Source of the DNA: Fodinicola feengrottensis
Lineage (GTDB): Bacteria > Actinomycetota > Actinomycetes > Mycobacteriales > HKI-0501
Assembly (NCBI RefSeq): GCF_010993775.1
Contig: NZ_WOTO01000015.1
Coordinates: 1 to 64,000, forward strand
Direction of reading: 5' to 3'
DNA: 64,000 nt
Each line of letters starts with the position of its first letter. Within the stretch, counting starts at the first letter, position 1. Below are positions 44,789-55,991 of this stretch, in pieces. The notes below the pieces were generated by a model that was not told the DNA's origin, did not search any database, and was given only the letters and a program-made list of their open reading frames with translations. Position numbers and translations under genes: made by a program.

Positions 44789-46759
44789 TCAGGAGGCGCG
44801 GCGGGCCTCGGGTGCCGCCAGTGCGGCGGCGAAGGTAGTCGCGGACCACGTACGCGCCGAGGTCGCTGCCGTTGGACGTGAACAGTCGGCCGCCGTTGCG
44901 CCTGGTCAGCTCCTCACAGAACTCGATCAGCCGCGGGTCGTCGCCGAGCATGAACATGTTCAGCGTGACCCCGGCCCGGGTGCCCGATCGATCGACCTCG
45001 GCCATCGTCAGCGCCAGCGTCTCGGGCAACGGCGGCCAGCAGAAGGTCGCCGAACCGTCTCGCTCCAGGTGCGCGGTCGGCTCGCCGTCGGTGACCACCA
45101 TGACCACCGGCTCTGCGCCGGAGTGCTTGGCCAGATGCCGGCGGGCGAGCATCAGCGCGTGCTGCAGGTTGGTGCCCTGGACAGCGTCGAAGTCCAGGCC
45201 GGCGAGGTCGGTGGGCCGCAGCGTACGGGCGTACTGGCTGAAGCCGATGATCTCGATCGAGTCCTGCGGGAACCGGGTCGTGACCAGCGAGTGCAGTGCC
45301 AACGCGGTCTGCTTGGCTGGCGCCCAGGTGCCGTTGAGGGCCATCGAGTACGACAGGTCGACCAGCAGAGCGACCGCCGCGCGGGTCCGCCGCTCGGTCT
45401 CCACCACCTCGAAATCCTCGACATCCAAGGAGATCCGTGCGCGCGGACCGGTGCGTACGACGGCGTTGCGGACGGTACGAGAGTGAGTGTCCAGCGGCCG
45501 GGTGTCGCCGAACTCCCAGCGCAGGCTCGCGCCGGTCGGCTCGCCAGCGATGCCGGATCCAGTCACGTCGTGCTGGCCACGGCCCGTACTCGCGAGGTTG
45601 GCGAAGACCCGCCGCAACGCGGTGGCGCCGAGCCGGCGCATCGCCCGCGGTGACAGTTCCAGCTTGCCGTCCCGCCTGGTCAGCCAGCCCTGCCGGGTGA
45701 GTTCGCGCTCGATCCGGCGGAGCGCTTCGAGGTCGTCGACGGCGTTGCGGCCCAGCGCCCGGGCCAGCTGCTCGGGATCGATGTCGTCCAGGGACGCGCC
45801 GGCGTACGACTGGCTGAAGCCGCGTTCCAACGCCTCCAGGTCGGACAGTTCAGCGATCGCCTGGGTGGCGTCGGACATGCCGAGCTCGCCCTGCCCGGAC
45901 ATCCGTGGGTCGCTGCCCCAGTCCAGGTCCGGCCGAGCGGACTGCAGTTGGGCGTTCAGCCGGTCCAGCTGGGCGGCCAGGTCCAGGGTCGCCGCCGAGC
46001 GCGTCGGACATCAGGTCGGACAGCTCCCCGCGCTGCTGCGGGGTGAGGCCGGCCATCATGCGCTGGCTGGCCGCGGCCCGACGGGCCAGCTGGTCAATCA
46101 GCTCCTGCACGCTGGACGGCTTCTCCGGGAAGAAATCCCCGTGCTTGTCAAGAAAATCGTCCAACGCCTGCTGGGTGTCCGCACCGCGCGCGTGCTTGTC
46201 AAGCAGGTCGTTCAGGTCGGACATCATGTCCTTGACCCGACGCATCTCCTGCGAGCTGGCACCGCGCAACGCGTCCCGCATGCCGGCGAACTGGCTGTCC
46301 AGCACCTCGCTGCGCAGCAGGCCGGTGATCTTCTCGTACGCCTCGCGGGCCGCGGCACTGCGCCACTGCCGGTCGCGCGCGCGCGCGCACCGCGCTCGCC
46401 GTCTCGTCCGGCAACGTGTCGAGCTCGGCCTCCTCCATTCGCGCGTCGTCGGACGGATCGGCGAACAACTCCCGGCGCTCAGCCTCCAGAGCCTGGTCGA
46501 GCAGCCGGCGTACTTCCTCCAGAGTGCCGTCCAGCTGCCCGGACTTGCGCAGCTGCCGGCGCCGCCGCTGCGCCTGCTTGCGCAGGTCGTCCAACCCGCG
46601 CAGGCCGTTGGCGCCGTCACGCAACAGCCGCCGCAACGCGTCCGTCGGCGTACCGCCCTCCAGCACCTCGTCGCCGATCGCGTCCAACGCCTCGGCCACG
46701 TCGAACGGCGGTGCCAGCGGGTCCGGCCCGCCGGTCCATCTGCCATAGCGGAAGGGCAT
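44789..46759 (-). CDS. VWA-domain protein paired with an AAA ATPase, frameshifted
   Basis: ATG at 46759 begins MPFRYGRWTGGPDPLAPPFD. The first half is helical (LDAIGDEVLEGGTPTDALRR, ELIDQLARRAAASQRMMAG, LDRLNAQLQSARPDLDWGSD). The second half is a von Willebrand A domain with the metal-site motif VALLVDLSYSMALNGTW (D-x-S-x-S), TNLQHALMLARRHLAK and VVMVVTDGEPTAHLE. Shifts fall near 46385, 46000 and 44820. The corrected end AALAAPEARRAS at 44789 gives about 657 residues. It resembles Rv0959. With the adjacent ATPase it forms a magnesium-chelatase-like pair whose substrate is not known. Confidence 0.87.
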
Positions 46760-46760
46760 G

Positions 46761-48205
46761 TCAGGCTCCGTAAACGGTACGGCCGCCGTCGGAGTCCTTG
46801 GCCAGCCGGCGGCTCAGGAACAGGCCTTCCAGCACGAACTCGACCGCCGCGGCGGCGAGGCCGGGGGACTCGGCGCCGTCGTCGACGCCGCTGCGTTCCA
46901 GGATCGCCGCGAGGCCAGGAAAAGTGCCGAGCTGGCGGAGCAGGTCCGCGGCCGCGGTGGTGTCGCCGGCCGCGACCGTACGGCCCGTCGTCGAAGACCG
47001 CCTGCAGGCCGCTGGTGTCCGCGCCGGCCATCCGGGCCCGGTACGTGGCGGCGGTCGCCTGCCGGAGCAGGTGGTCGAGCACCTCCAGCTCGCGCGCCCT
47101 CCTCGGCGTCCTCGAACTCGACCTTGCCGCGGCTCGCCGGCACCAGCGCCGGCAGGTCGCAGACCCGGGCCACGGGCGGTTCGCCGGTGATGGCGGCCCG
47201 TCGTACGGCCGAGGCCGCGAGCGTCTCCAGGCCGGCGATCGCGAACCGGGCGCTCACCCCCGAACGGGCGTCCACCTGCGGCGACTCGCGGACCGCCCGG
47301 GTGTAGCGGGCGACGATCTCCAGCAGGTGGTTGGGCACCACCGGGCTGCCCAGGTGGCCGTCCCAGACGATCCGCGCCTCCTGCTGCAGCAGCGCGACCT
47401 CGTCGGACAGCTCGATCGGGTAGTGCGTACGAATCTCGGCGCCGAACCGGTCCTTCAACGGCGTCACGATCCGGCCGCGGTTGGTGTCCTCCGGGTTGGC
47501 GCTCGCGACCACCAGCAGGTCCAGCAGCAGCCGCAGCGTGTAGCCGCGAACCTGCAGGTCGCGCTCCTCCAGCACGTTGAACAGCGACACCTGGATCCGC
47601 TCGGCCAGGTCCGGCAGCTCGTTGATGGCGATCACGCCGCGGTTGGTCCGCGGGATCAAACCGAAGTGGATGGTCTCGGGGTCGCCGAGCGTGCGTCCTT
47701 CGGCGACCTTGATCGGGTCCACATCGCCGACCAGGTCACCGACCGAGGTGTCCGGGGTGGCGAGTTTCTCGCCGTAGCGCTCACTGCGGTGCAGCCAGGT
47801 CACCGGAGTGTCGTCGCCTTTCTCGGCGACCAAATTGCGGCCGTACACACTGACTGGGCCATACGGGTGGTCGTTGATCTCGCTGCCGGTGATCACCGGA
47901 GTCCATTCGTCGAGCAGGCCGACGATGGTACGGATGAGGCGGGTCTTGCCCTGGCCGCGTTCGCCCAGCAGAACCACATCGTGGCCAGCCAGCCAGCAGC
48001 GCGCGCTCCAACTCAGGGACAACGGTGTCTTCGAAGCCCACGATGCCAGGGAAACTGGGCGCTCCGGCGGCGAGCCTGGCCAGCAGGTTCTCCCGGATCT
48101 CGGCCTTCACGCCACGGTGCACGTGACCGCTGGCGCGCAGCTCCCCCAAAGTGGTGTCCTTCGGCGCGGGGGGGTGTCTTGCGAATCGAGTGCGAATTCC
48201 GTCAC
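46761..48205 (-). CDS. AAA+ ATPase, magnesium chelatase I / MoxR-like (Rv0958 type), frameshifted
   Basis: The GTG at 48205 begins VTEFALDSQDTPP, then LRASGHVHRGVKAEIRENLL and GIVGFEDTVVPELERALLAG. Walker A is LLGERGQGKTRLIRT, Walker B and the insert GVIAINELPDLAERIQVSLF, and sensor 1 VVASANPEDTNRGR. Shifts near 48005, 47095 and 46985 lead to the helical lid (VLDHLLRQATAATYRARMAG) and the end FLSRRLAKDSDGGRTVYGA, about 481 residues. It is one base from the VWA start, so the two are co-translated. Such pairs act as remodelling or metal-insertion machines. Confidence 0.9.
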
Positions 48206-48354
48206 GCGTTCGAACCTACGCCGCGGGTGAGCGCCGTGACAGGGGCAGATGTTGCCAGGGTGTTACACCGTTGCAACCACTGCCGGCCCGGGCGTGTCCG
48301 AATGGCGTGTCGTCCCGTCCGGCTCAAAACTGTCGTACCGACACTGTTTTCTTG

Positions 48355-48378
48355 CCCCCACCCAGTGACCGGGTGGGG
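48355..48378. terminator. GC hairpin plus homopolymer run
   Basis: cccccaccc and gggtggggg can pair around cagtgaccg. A run of twelve T starts near 48403. The structure lies between the leftward MuiA-like gene and the leftward ATPase gene and would terminate transcription of the former. Confidence 0.5.
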
Positions 48379-48452
48379 GGTGGGTTAGAGGCGGGTCGGG
48401 CATTTTTTTTTTTTCGATCTTGGTCTGCGGCTCGCCGCGAGCGGGCAGTGAG

Positions 48453-50049
48453 TCACTCCCGCCAGCCGACCAGCTGGACGCCCTTGCCGACATCGACCCG
48501 GAAACCGACCACGATCTCCGTCTTGGCGCCGGGTTGCAGCTCGATTTTCCAGGTCAGGACACCCAGCTCGGTACGGTCGGTCTCGCGCGGCCGGCAGGTC
48601 ACGTCCCGGACCGTGATCGCCGGGTCTCGCGAGACCGGCGCCTGGTCCTGCACAGTGAGGTTGGCCAGCGCCGGGCCGTAGTTGCCGACGGTGATCTTGT
48701 ACGAGACCTCGCGCCGCTCGGTGCCACCGATCGCGGCCTTGCCGACCGACCGGCGGACCAGCTCGCGCTCCACCCGGACCCGGTCGTCGATGCCCAGCGC
48801 CAGCTCCACTTCCTCGCCCGGCGCCCATGGCGGCAGCTCCGTGCTGCCGACGTACTCGGCTTCATGGAAGAGCGCCGCGTGTCCGGGCAGGATCGCGTGC
48901 TCGGAGCTGTTGGTGGCGGTGGCGCGCAAAAACGCTTCCGAGCCGCGCAACGGTACGGTGACGTGGTCGAGTCGTACGGGCAGATCGAGCGTCGCCACGG
49001 TGGCGCGGTGTGAGGTCCCGTCGGCGGGCACCGCGATTGGGCGCCGCGGGGTGTAAGTCGTCGCGGTCGCGCCCTGCTCGACGGTCGCGATCTCCGAGGT
49101 GATCTCGGGCGCGCCCGCCATTGCGTCGGAGGTGGCGCCGTATGCCATGGCCTGTGGCGCGGGCAGCGATGCCGTCATCGGTCCGCCGCGGGCCGCCATC
49201 ATCTGCGGTCGCATGACCGGCGGCTCGTATTTGGCCAGATACCAGGGATCCAGCTCGGGTACGTGCACCGCGATCGCCGGCCGCGCGGTCGACAGCCGCA
49301 GCTCGCACTCCGGCCAGTCCTCACCGGTGTTTTGGCTGATCAACCCGAACCATGTCATCGTCAGCGCGCTGTCGGCCAGCCGCAGGTCGTACGCCGAGTC
49401 CCAATGCGCGCCGTCGACCAGATACGAGATTTCCAGCTCGACCGGCGCCGGCTCGTCGCCAGCCAACGCGGTCACCTCAAGCTCATAGCGACCTCGCGCC
49501 GGTCCGGCACCTGCGGCTGGATCCGAGCGGAAATCTCGCGTATCAGCCGGTCAAGCTCCTCTTGTACGAGTCTGCGCTGCTCAACGAGCTCGCGCCGCGT
49601 CGCCAGCGCAGTGGTGAGCGACGCCGCGATCGTCTGCCCCCACTCGATGGCGCGCTCCGCCGGTGCCGCTCCACTGGCCACCGCGCCCGCGTACTCCCGA
49701 CCGCCCCGCCGCGACAACGTCTGCAGATACTCGATCCGGTCGCCCTCCACTCGATCGAAGTCAGCCAACTCGGCCAGGCCCGTCTCAAGATCGCGCCGCT
49801 GGGCCGTCAGGTCCGCTACCGCCGCGTCGGGAGTGCGGGTGTGGCGCTCGGTTCGTATGTCGACGCCCTGGACCGTCGCAGAGCCGCGGCCGGAGACTCG
49901 TACCGAGTCCGAGTGCAGATCCCACGGTAAGCTGCCCACGGTCACCGTTTGGGTCCCGGGGGTCAGGTCGGTGCGGCCGCGGCGGTGATGCGCGCCTGGC
50001 CGGGGTAGACGGTGACGGCGACGATCGGAGCGGTCAGCTGTGTGGTCAC
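48453..50049 (-). CDS. MuiA-like protein (DUF4140 + DUF4139), frameshifted
   Basis: The N-terminal DUF4140 part (APIVAVTVYPGQARIT, then GRTDLTPGTQTVTVGSLPWD after a shift near 49975) leads to a coiled coil (TAQRRDLETGLAELADFDRV). The C-terminal DUF4139 domain follows (VELEISYLVDGAHWDSAYDL, SALTMTWFGLISQNTGEDW, LTWKIELQPGAKTEIVVGFR). A second shift lies near 49480. About 530 residues is normal for the family, named from a mucoidy inhibitor of proteobacteria; the mechanism is not known. The start is a GTG at 50049, with another at 50058. It precedes the AAA/VWA genes in the same direction. Confidence 0.85.
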
Positions 50050-50116
50050 CCTGGTCACTATGCCGGGTGATCCGTGCTGTGTCTCCTGGCGTCCCGGTGC
50101 GCCGACGGGGCTGGTT

Positions 50117-50557
50117 TCAGAGCCCGCGAGGGGTGAGTTTTGGGGCTTTGCTCAGGAAACGCTCCATGAAGGTCAGGTTGTCCGTTGAATAGTCGAGAGA
50201 TTCGTAGAACGCCGCGACGGCGGAGTTGTCGGGTTCTATGAGGAGGTTGACCTTGTGGCAGCCGATGTCCGTGAAGCGTTGTTCCAACAAGGTCACCAGG
50301 CGTTTGGCGAAGCCTCGGCCGCGCTGGTCGGGGGCGGTGGCCAGGCGTTGGATCCAGCCTCGGCGGCCGTCGTAGGTTCCCCAGATGCTCGCCACGATCT
50401 GCGACTGGGAAGCGATCACGAAAATCAAGCCGTCCTGGTATTCCAGGCAGGACTCAAGTTCGGCGGCTACCCGAGTTTCGTCGAAGCTCAGATCGCAGGA
50501 TTTCCACAGCGCGATCAGGGCGTCGGCGTCGGAGGTCTGGGCGGGGCGTACGAGCAG
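50117..50557 (-). CDS. GNAT acetyltransferase domain; start unresolved
   Basis: The fold is clear: LLVRPAQTSDADALIALWKS at the start, then GLIFVIASQSQIVASIWGTY, the acetyl-CoA loop RLATAPDQRGRGFAKRLVTL (R-x-x-G-x-G/A type), and NLLIEPDNSAVAAFYESLDY. No ATG, GTG or TTG occurs in this frame near the expected start. The frame stays open upstream into the arginase-like gene (VEGYGEALDAVRRTGWIDDE). Either the domain is fused to the arginase, or a sequence error hides its start codon. I place the left boundary of certainty at about 50557. The substrate is unknown. Confidence 0.7.
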   Translation of the reverse strand: MLVRPAQTSDADALIALWKSCDLSFDETRVAAELESCLEYQDGLIFVIASQSQIVASIWGTYDGRRGWIQRLATAPDQRGRGFAKRLVTLLEQRFTDIGCHKVNLLIEPDNSAVAAFYESLDYSTDNLTFMERFLSKAPKLTPRGL

Positions 50558-50594
50558 GGGTTCGTCGTCGATCCAGCCGGTGCGGCGGACGGCG

Positions 50595-51270
50595 TCAAGA
50601 GCCTCTCCGTAGCCCTCGACGGGGGGCGGGGTCGACTGTTGCGGCGATGTCGAAGGCCGCCACGGCGCCGGTCGCCAGTACGCGGTCGATCGAGGCTACG
50701 ACCTGCGAAAAGGCCGGGCCGCCGGGAGCCTTGATGCGGAAGCCGGGCAGGTCGCCTGATACGTCGAGGTCCAGGTGCAGGTAGATCGAGCCGTCCGGAA
50801 CGCCGCCACCACCGGCGAGTTCCTCAACGGTGCAGCGGAAAATCTCGACCTCGTCCAGCAGTGCCTGTTCCGCGGGGTCAAGATCGCGGGCGTCCACGAG
50901 CAGAGTGCGCCGGTCTGCAACCGGGCGCAGGCCGAGGCCGGAGCACAGGCCATCGAGGTCCGTACGACCAGTCAAAAGCCGCCAGCACCATCCCGCCGAG
51001 ATAGCTCGACTGGCTGGTCTCTGGCGTGTTCAGGTCGCCGTGGGCGTCGAGCCAGACGATCGCCGGGTCCAGCCCCGCGCGCTGCAGCCCGGCGACCGTA
51101 CCCAACGCGGTCGTGCAGTCGGCCGAAAACACCACCGGTGGCAGCGCGGCCACTCGTACGCGCGAAGCCACTCGCTCAAAAATCTCCGCCAGACTGGCCG
51201 CGGCGATGTCGCCGTCGGCCAGGGCCGGGATCGGTTCTTCGAGGTGGTACGGCGAGCGAATGAGAGTCAC
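50595..51270 (-). CDS. Arginase/agmatinase-family ureohydrolase, frameshifted
   Basis: The GTG at 51270 directly follows the stop of the hydrolase gene. Mn-binding motifs are VFSADCTTALGTVAG, DPAIVWLDAHGDLNTPETS and, after a shift near 50975, SIYLHLDLDVSGDLPG and VAAFDIAATVDPAP. Family members hydrolyse guanidino groups of arginine, agmatine or related compounds; this divergent subgroup cannot be assigned a substrate. In the given frame it stops at 50595. With one base changed in the C run near 50625 it would continue into the GNAT domain. Confidence 0.82.
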
Positions 51271-52160
51271 TCAGTGATCTTGCCCCAGCAACCACTCGTG
51301 GACGCGACTGATTTTCGGCAATGGGCTGATATGTCCGTCGTCCGGTGAGATCCAGGCCACCGCGTGCGGCACCTGGCGAGCCATCCAGCGGGCGTGGCTG
51401 ACCGGCACCATCAGGTCCTGCTCGCCGTGCACGATCAGCAGCGGCGCGGTGATCGAGGCCGGGTGGAAACCCCAGTCTTCACGAACGCCAGGTCGTCGTC
51501 CATCCAGCCGAAATGCCCCGGCCGCAGGCCCTCGGTGAAGGACGCGTGGAAAAAGGCGCCAGTCGTACGGTCCAAGGCCGCCCGGTCTGGCGCCGACAGC
51601 AGGCTGGCCAGCAGTTCGGCCAAGTGCGCGGGTTCGGCGTCGACCAGCCCGTCGCGCTCGCCGGCGAGGAAGGTGTCCAGCTCGGCGGCGCTGGCCACCG
51701 CGAACCCGAACTCCTCCAGGTTCGCCGCACCCATCCCGCCGGTCCAGTCCAGCCCTTCGCTGTCGTACGGGGCGACCCCGCCGAGGGTCGCGACCGCCTG
51801 TACCCGGTCGGGCAGCAGGGCAGCGCAGGCCAGTGCGTGCGGTCCGCCGCCGGACCAGCCCCACACCCGGAACCGCTCGACGCCGAGCGCGTCGGCGACG
51901 GCGGCGGTGTCCCCGGCCATGTCCGCCACCGACCGCCCGGCCAGCCGGTCGGAGCCGCCGTAGCCGGCCCGGTCGACAGTCGCGAGGCGCAGTCCACGCG
52001 CCGCCACGTCCTCGATCGCGGCCGGCAGCGCCAGCCCGGAGCCGGGGGAGCCGTGGTGGGCGATCACCAGCGGGCCGTCCGGCGCGCCCGCGGTTCGTAC
52101 CCGCAGCCGTCGCCCGTCGGGCGCGGTGACATGCAGCAGAGCTGTCTCAGCGAGATCCAC
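51271..52160 (-). CDS. Alpha/beta hydrolase, frameshifted
   Basis: The family outline is complete: VIAHHGSPGSGLALPAAIED (oxyanion HG), LATVDRAGYGGSDRLAGRS, the nucleophile elbow VWGWSGGGPHALACAALLP, and, after a shift near 51470, LLIVHGEQDLMVPVSHARW with the acid and SPDDGHISPLP with the catalytic His. Length is about 296 residues. Such enzymes are esterases, peptidases or epoxide hydrolases; the substrate cannot be named. Its stop abuts the arginase GTG, so the two form an operon. Confidence 0.9.
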
Positions 52161-52266
52161 CAGCCGAGGATGGCATCAACGCCAGAAAAATGCCGGCTGT
52201 TCAGAAACCCGACCGAACGAGAACCGGGACGTACCCCAACGTGCGGTACGTCCCGGTCGCGTGGTT

Positions 52267-53932
52267 CTACGCCGTTTTCTCGACCTGCTGTTCGACCGCC
52301 TTCTCGGCGTGCGCGCCGGTCAGTGCGCGTACGTCCAGTTCGGCGTACTTCTTGTCGTTGCGTTCCTTGGTCAGCACCGTGCCGAGGTAGCCGAGCAGGA
52401 ACGACAGCGGGATGGACACCAGGCCCGGGTTGTCCAGCGGGAACCAGTGGAAGTCCACGCCCTGCAGCATCGACGCGCTCTCAGGTGCGTTTTCGGATCA
52501 ACCGGTTTACCGGAGACGACCGGCGAGAAGATGATCAGCCCGATAGTGATCACCAGACCACCGTAAATGCTCCACATCGCGCCGGAGGTGTTGAACCGCC
52601 GCCAGAACAGCGTGTAGAGAATGGTCGGCAGGTTCGCCGACGCGGCGACCGCGAAGGCCAGTGCCACCAGGAACGCGACATTCTGTCCATTGGCCAGAAT
52701 GCCACCGAGAATGGCCACGATGCCGATCACCACGGTGGTGATCCGGGCGACCTTCACTTCCTTTTTTTTGTCGTCCGCCGCACCCTTCTTGATGACGTTG
52801 GCGTAAATGTCATGCGCGAAGGACGCCGACGCGGTGATGGTCAGACCCGCGACCACCGCAAGGATCGTCGCGAAGGCCACCGCGGCTATCAGACCCAGCA
52901 AAACCGGTCCACCAAGCGCCTCGGCGAGCAGCGGCGCTGCCGAGTTTTTGCCTTGCCTGGCGCGGCATCGATCGCCGCCGGGCCGACCAGCGCCGCCGCG
53001 CCATAGCCGAGCACGAGGGTGAAGAGGTAGAAAATGCCGATCAGCCAGATCGCCCAGACCACCGACTTGCGTGCCTCTTTTGCGTTCGGCACGGTGTAGA
53101 ACCGCATCAGGATGTGCGGCAGGCCGGCCGTACCGAGCACCAGGGCAAGACCCAACGAAACGAAGTCGAGCTGCGTCAATCCGGTTTTTCCGTACTGCTT
53201 ACCGGGACTGAGCAACGCCTCGCCGTGCTCGCCGGCCTTGGATGCGGCCGTACCCAGCAGCGCCGAGAGGTTGAAGCCGAAAAGGCTCAGCACCCACACG
53301 AACATCACCGCGGCGCCCACGATCAGCAGTGCCGCCTTGATGATCTGCACCCAGGTGGTGCCGCGCATGCCGCCGACCAGGACGTACGTGATCATCACGA
53401 CGCCGACCACGGCGATCACGATTCCCTGGCCGAATTTGCTGGTGACACCCAGCAAAAGCGCGACCAGGCCACCGGCGCCGGCCATCTGGGCCAGCAGGTA
53501 GAAGAAGGTGACCGCGAGGGTGGAGACCGCGGCCGCGGTACGCACCGGCCGCTGTTTCATCCGGAAACTCAGCACATCGGCCATCGTGTAGCGGCCAGTG
53601 TTACGCATCAGCTCCGCGACCAGCAGCAACGCCACCAACCACGCGACCAGGAAGCCGATGGAGTAGAGGAAACCGTCGTAGCCGTTGAGCGCGATCGCGC
53701 CGGCGATGCCGAGGAACGACGCCGCCGACAGGTAGTCGCCGGAGATCGCGATGCCGTTCTGGGCACCGGTAAAACTGTGCCCGGCGGTGTAGAAGTCGGC
53801 CGCCGTGCTGTTTCGCCGGCTGACCACCACCACGATCACCAGGGTGATGATGACGAACGCGGCGAAAATGCAGATGTTCAGGATGGGATTGTTGCTGGCG
53901 GGCCCGGCCGCCTCGGCGAGGAAGTCTTTCAC
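52267..53932 (-). CDS. actP: Cation/acetate symporter (SSS family), frameshifted
   Basis: A sodium:solute symporter of about 555 residues with some 13 membrane helices. Family marks are [20 protein letters not shown] with [54 protein letters not shown] and [20 protein letters not shown], all typical of ActP. Shifts occur near 52945 and 52485. It ends with a charged tail ([15 protein letters not shown]). It takes up acetate or similar short carboxylates. The ATG overlaps the DUF485 stop (ATGA), the usual YjcH-ActP coupling. Confidence 0.93.
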
Positions 53933-54264
53933 TTGCCGGTCCCCTCGATCTGCTCGCGGATCCGGTCGGCGACCGGGTCCAGATTCCGGTTCGCGAACCG
54001 GACGTACAGCCCGGTGATCACGAAGGTGGAGACGAACTGCAGCAGGCCCAATACCAGCCCGACGTTGATGTTGCCGAGCAGCTTGTACGCCATGAAGTCG
54101 TGTGCGTAGTCAGCGAGCAGGACATAAAGCAGATACCAGAGTAGGAAAAGCGCCGCCATTGGCAGCACAAAACCGCGTCGCTTGCGGCGTAGTTCCTTGA
54201 ACTCCTTCGTGGACTCCACTGCCTCCCAGTCGATCGCGGGTGGTTTCGCCGGGCTTTCGCTCAC
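53929..54264 (-). CDS. DUF485 (YjcH-like) membrane protein
   Basis: This 111-residue protein has two membrane helices (FVLPMAALFLLWYLLYVLLA and NVGLVLGLLQFVSTFVITGL) and the DUF485 ending YVRFANRNLDPVADRIREQ. The GTG at 54264 has an ideal aaggagg upstream. DUF485 genes nearly always precede actP and are thought to be an accessory subunit of the symporter. The gene is intact and coupled to actP. Confidence 0.93.
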   Translation of the reverse strand: MSESPAKPPAIDWEAVESTKEFKELRRKRRGFVLPMAALFLLWYLLYVLLADYAHDFMAYKLLGNINVGLVLGLLQFVSTFVITGLYVRFANRNLDPVADRIREQIEGTGK

Positions 54265-54434
54265 GCCGTCCTCCTTAGACACGCCTTCAGCGCACGTTGG
54301 ACAGCCGCCACCGGTAGCCATCACGTCGAGGTGTGTCGATCGTGGTCGACCGATGGTGGAACAGTCAACGATTCGCCGCGGGAATTTACCGCGTCCTTGA
54401 GGTCGCCGCCTCTCAAGGGCCCACGACAGTGCTG

Positions 54435-55876
54435 TCAGGCCGCTTCCTGGCGCCGGATCCGGGCCCTTGCGAACACCGCTTGGCCGCCCGCAGCCAGCAA
54501 AAACGCGACCAGGACGCCAAGATTCGCGTACGTCCAGGGGCCGCCAAGGCGCGGCCCGAGACCGAGCGGCCCGAGCAGGTAACCCTGCCAGCCGAAAGCC
54601 GCCGCGCTGGTATTGACCACCATGCCCCAACCGATCACGGTTGCCACGATCATGATCGTTACAGCCGGCCAGTTCAGGACACCATAGCGGCCGCCAGGGC
54701 GGTAGAGGTCGGCATCGTCGTACGAACGGCGGCGACTGAGCAGGTCTGCCAGGAAAACTCCGCACCAGGCCGCCATCGGCACTCCCAGGGTGATGAGGAA
54801 ACCCTGGAAAGGGATGATGAAGTTGGGCGCGAACCAGACCACATAGATGGTCCCGAGGATCATCAGTACGCCGTCGATGCCGGCGGCCGCCCAGCGCGGC
54901 AGTTTCACCCCGAGCGTGAGCAGCGTCAACCCGGACGAATAGATGTCCAGCACACCGCGCCGCCGATCAGGCCGCCGATCGCGACGATCGCAAACGGCAC
55001 CAGATACCAGGTCGGCAGCAGCGTGGTGAGCGCTCCGATCGGGTCCTGGCCGATCGCGTCGGAGAGTTTCTTGTCCGACCCAGCCAACAATGTCCCCCAG
55101 ACCAGCAGGACGACCGGCGCCGCGGTGGCCCCGAATGTCGTCCAGCCGACCACCCCGGCGCCGGATGCCGAACGCGGCAGATAACGCGAATAGTCGGCGC
55201 CGGAGTTGACCCAGCCGAGCCCGAACCCGGTGAAGGCCAACACAAAAGCCCCCCACCAGCGCGGCAAAACCGCCGGCCGGCAGCGCACCGAGCCTGGCCC
55301 AGTCGACCTGGTGCACGGTCAGTCCAATGTAGCCAACCGTGAAGACCGCGAGTGCGATCGTCAACCAGGTCTGCAGTTTCATGATCGCGTCAAAGCCAAG
55401 CACTCCGGCGCCCACGATGATGACCGCGACCACCACAAAAGCCAGCACCTTGGGCAGCGTGCCGGTGAATCCTCCGAGCCGCTGGAAAACCGTCGCGGTA
55501 GCCAGTGTCGCGAGTGACACGAGAACGATTTCCCAGCCCACCAGGAGCAAGTACGACACAGCCGCCGGCAAAGCGTTGCCACGTACCCCAAAAGCCGCTC
55601 TCGACAACACCATGGTCGGCGCCGACCCGCGTTTTTTCCGGCCAGCGACGCGAGCCCGACCAGCAGGAAGGAAGCCAGCGTGCCGAGGATGCCGGCGATC
55701 AGTGCCTGCCACAGGTTCAACCCGAAGCCCAGCAGGAAAGCGCCGTAGCTTATCCCCAACACGGAGATGTTGGCCGCACACCAAGGCCAGAACAGCCCCG
55801 CCGGTCGTCCCTTGCGTTCCGCCTCGTCGATAACATTGATGCCGTTACGCTCGACGTCCAGCGCGCTCTTGGCCAT
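54435..55876 (-). CDS. NCS1-type cytosine/purine/allantoin permease, frameshifted
   Basis: The N-terminal NCS1 signature is GLFWPWCAANISVLGISYGA. ALIAGILGTLASFLLVGLAS and, in other frames, the substrate segment APTMVLSRAAFGVRGNALP follow. FTGFGLGWVNSGADYSRYLP is the mid motif, and RRRSYDDADLYRPGGRYGVL the typical C-terminal loop. Shifts lie near 55635, 55260 and 54960. About 480 residues and 12 helices are restored. The start at 55876 is fixed by ggaggcaccag. Substrates are nucleobases, hydantoins or allantoin. No pathway genes are adjacent. Confidence 0.88.
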
Positions 55877-55991
55877 CTGGTGCCTCCAGTTTCTCAGGCA
55901 GAGGGTGCCTGGCCGGCGCGGCGCTGTCCAGCGTCACGATCAGGGTCGCCGCCTCGTCCAGGATAGTGATCGACGAATCGGGAGGTAGGTC

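Noticed and set aside
43518..45902. A 794-codon minus-strand frame that would extend the VWA protein far to the left.
   Set aside because: After the VWA domain it becomes repetitive Arg/Gly-rich translation antisense to the proline-rich gene. Another frame gives a natural end at 44789, just before a terminator.
45905..48388. An 827-codon plus-strand frame opposite the VWA and AAA genes.
   Set aside because: It is antisense to conserved Walker and VWA motifs and has no recognisable protein content.
55877..55991. A possible riboswitch ahead of the NCS1 permease (ctgaga-like sequence).
   Set aside because: Only a short match to one TPP riboswitch motif was seen; the other conserved blocks and pairings are absent.
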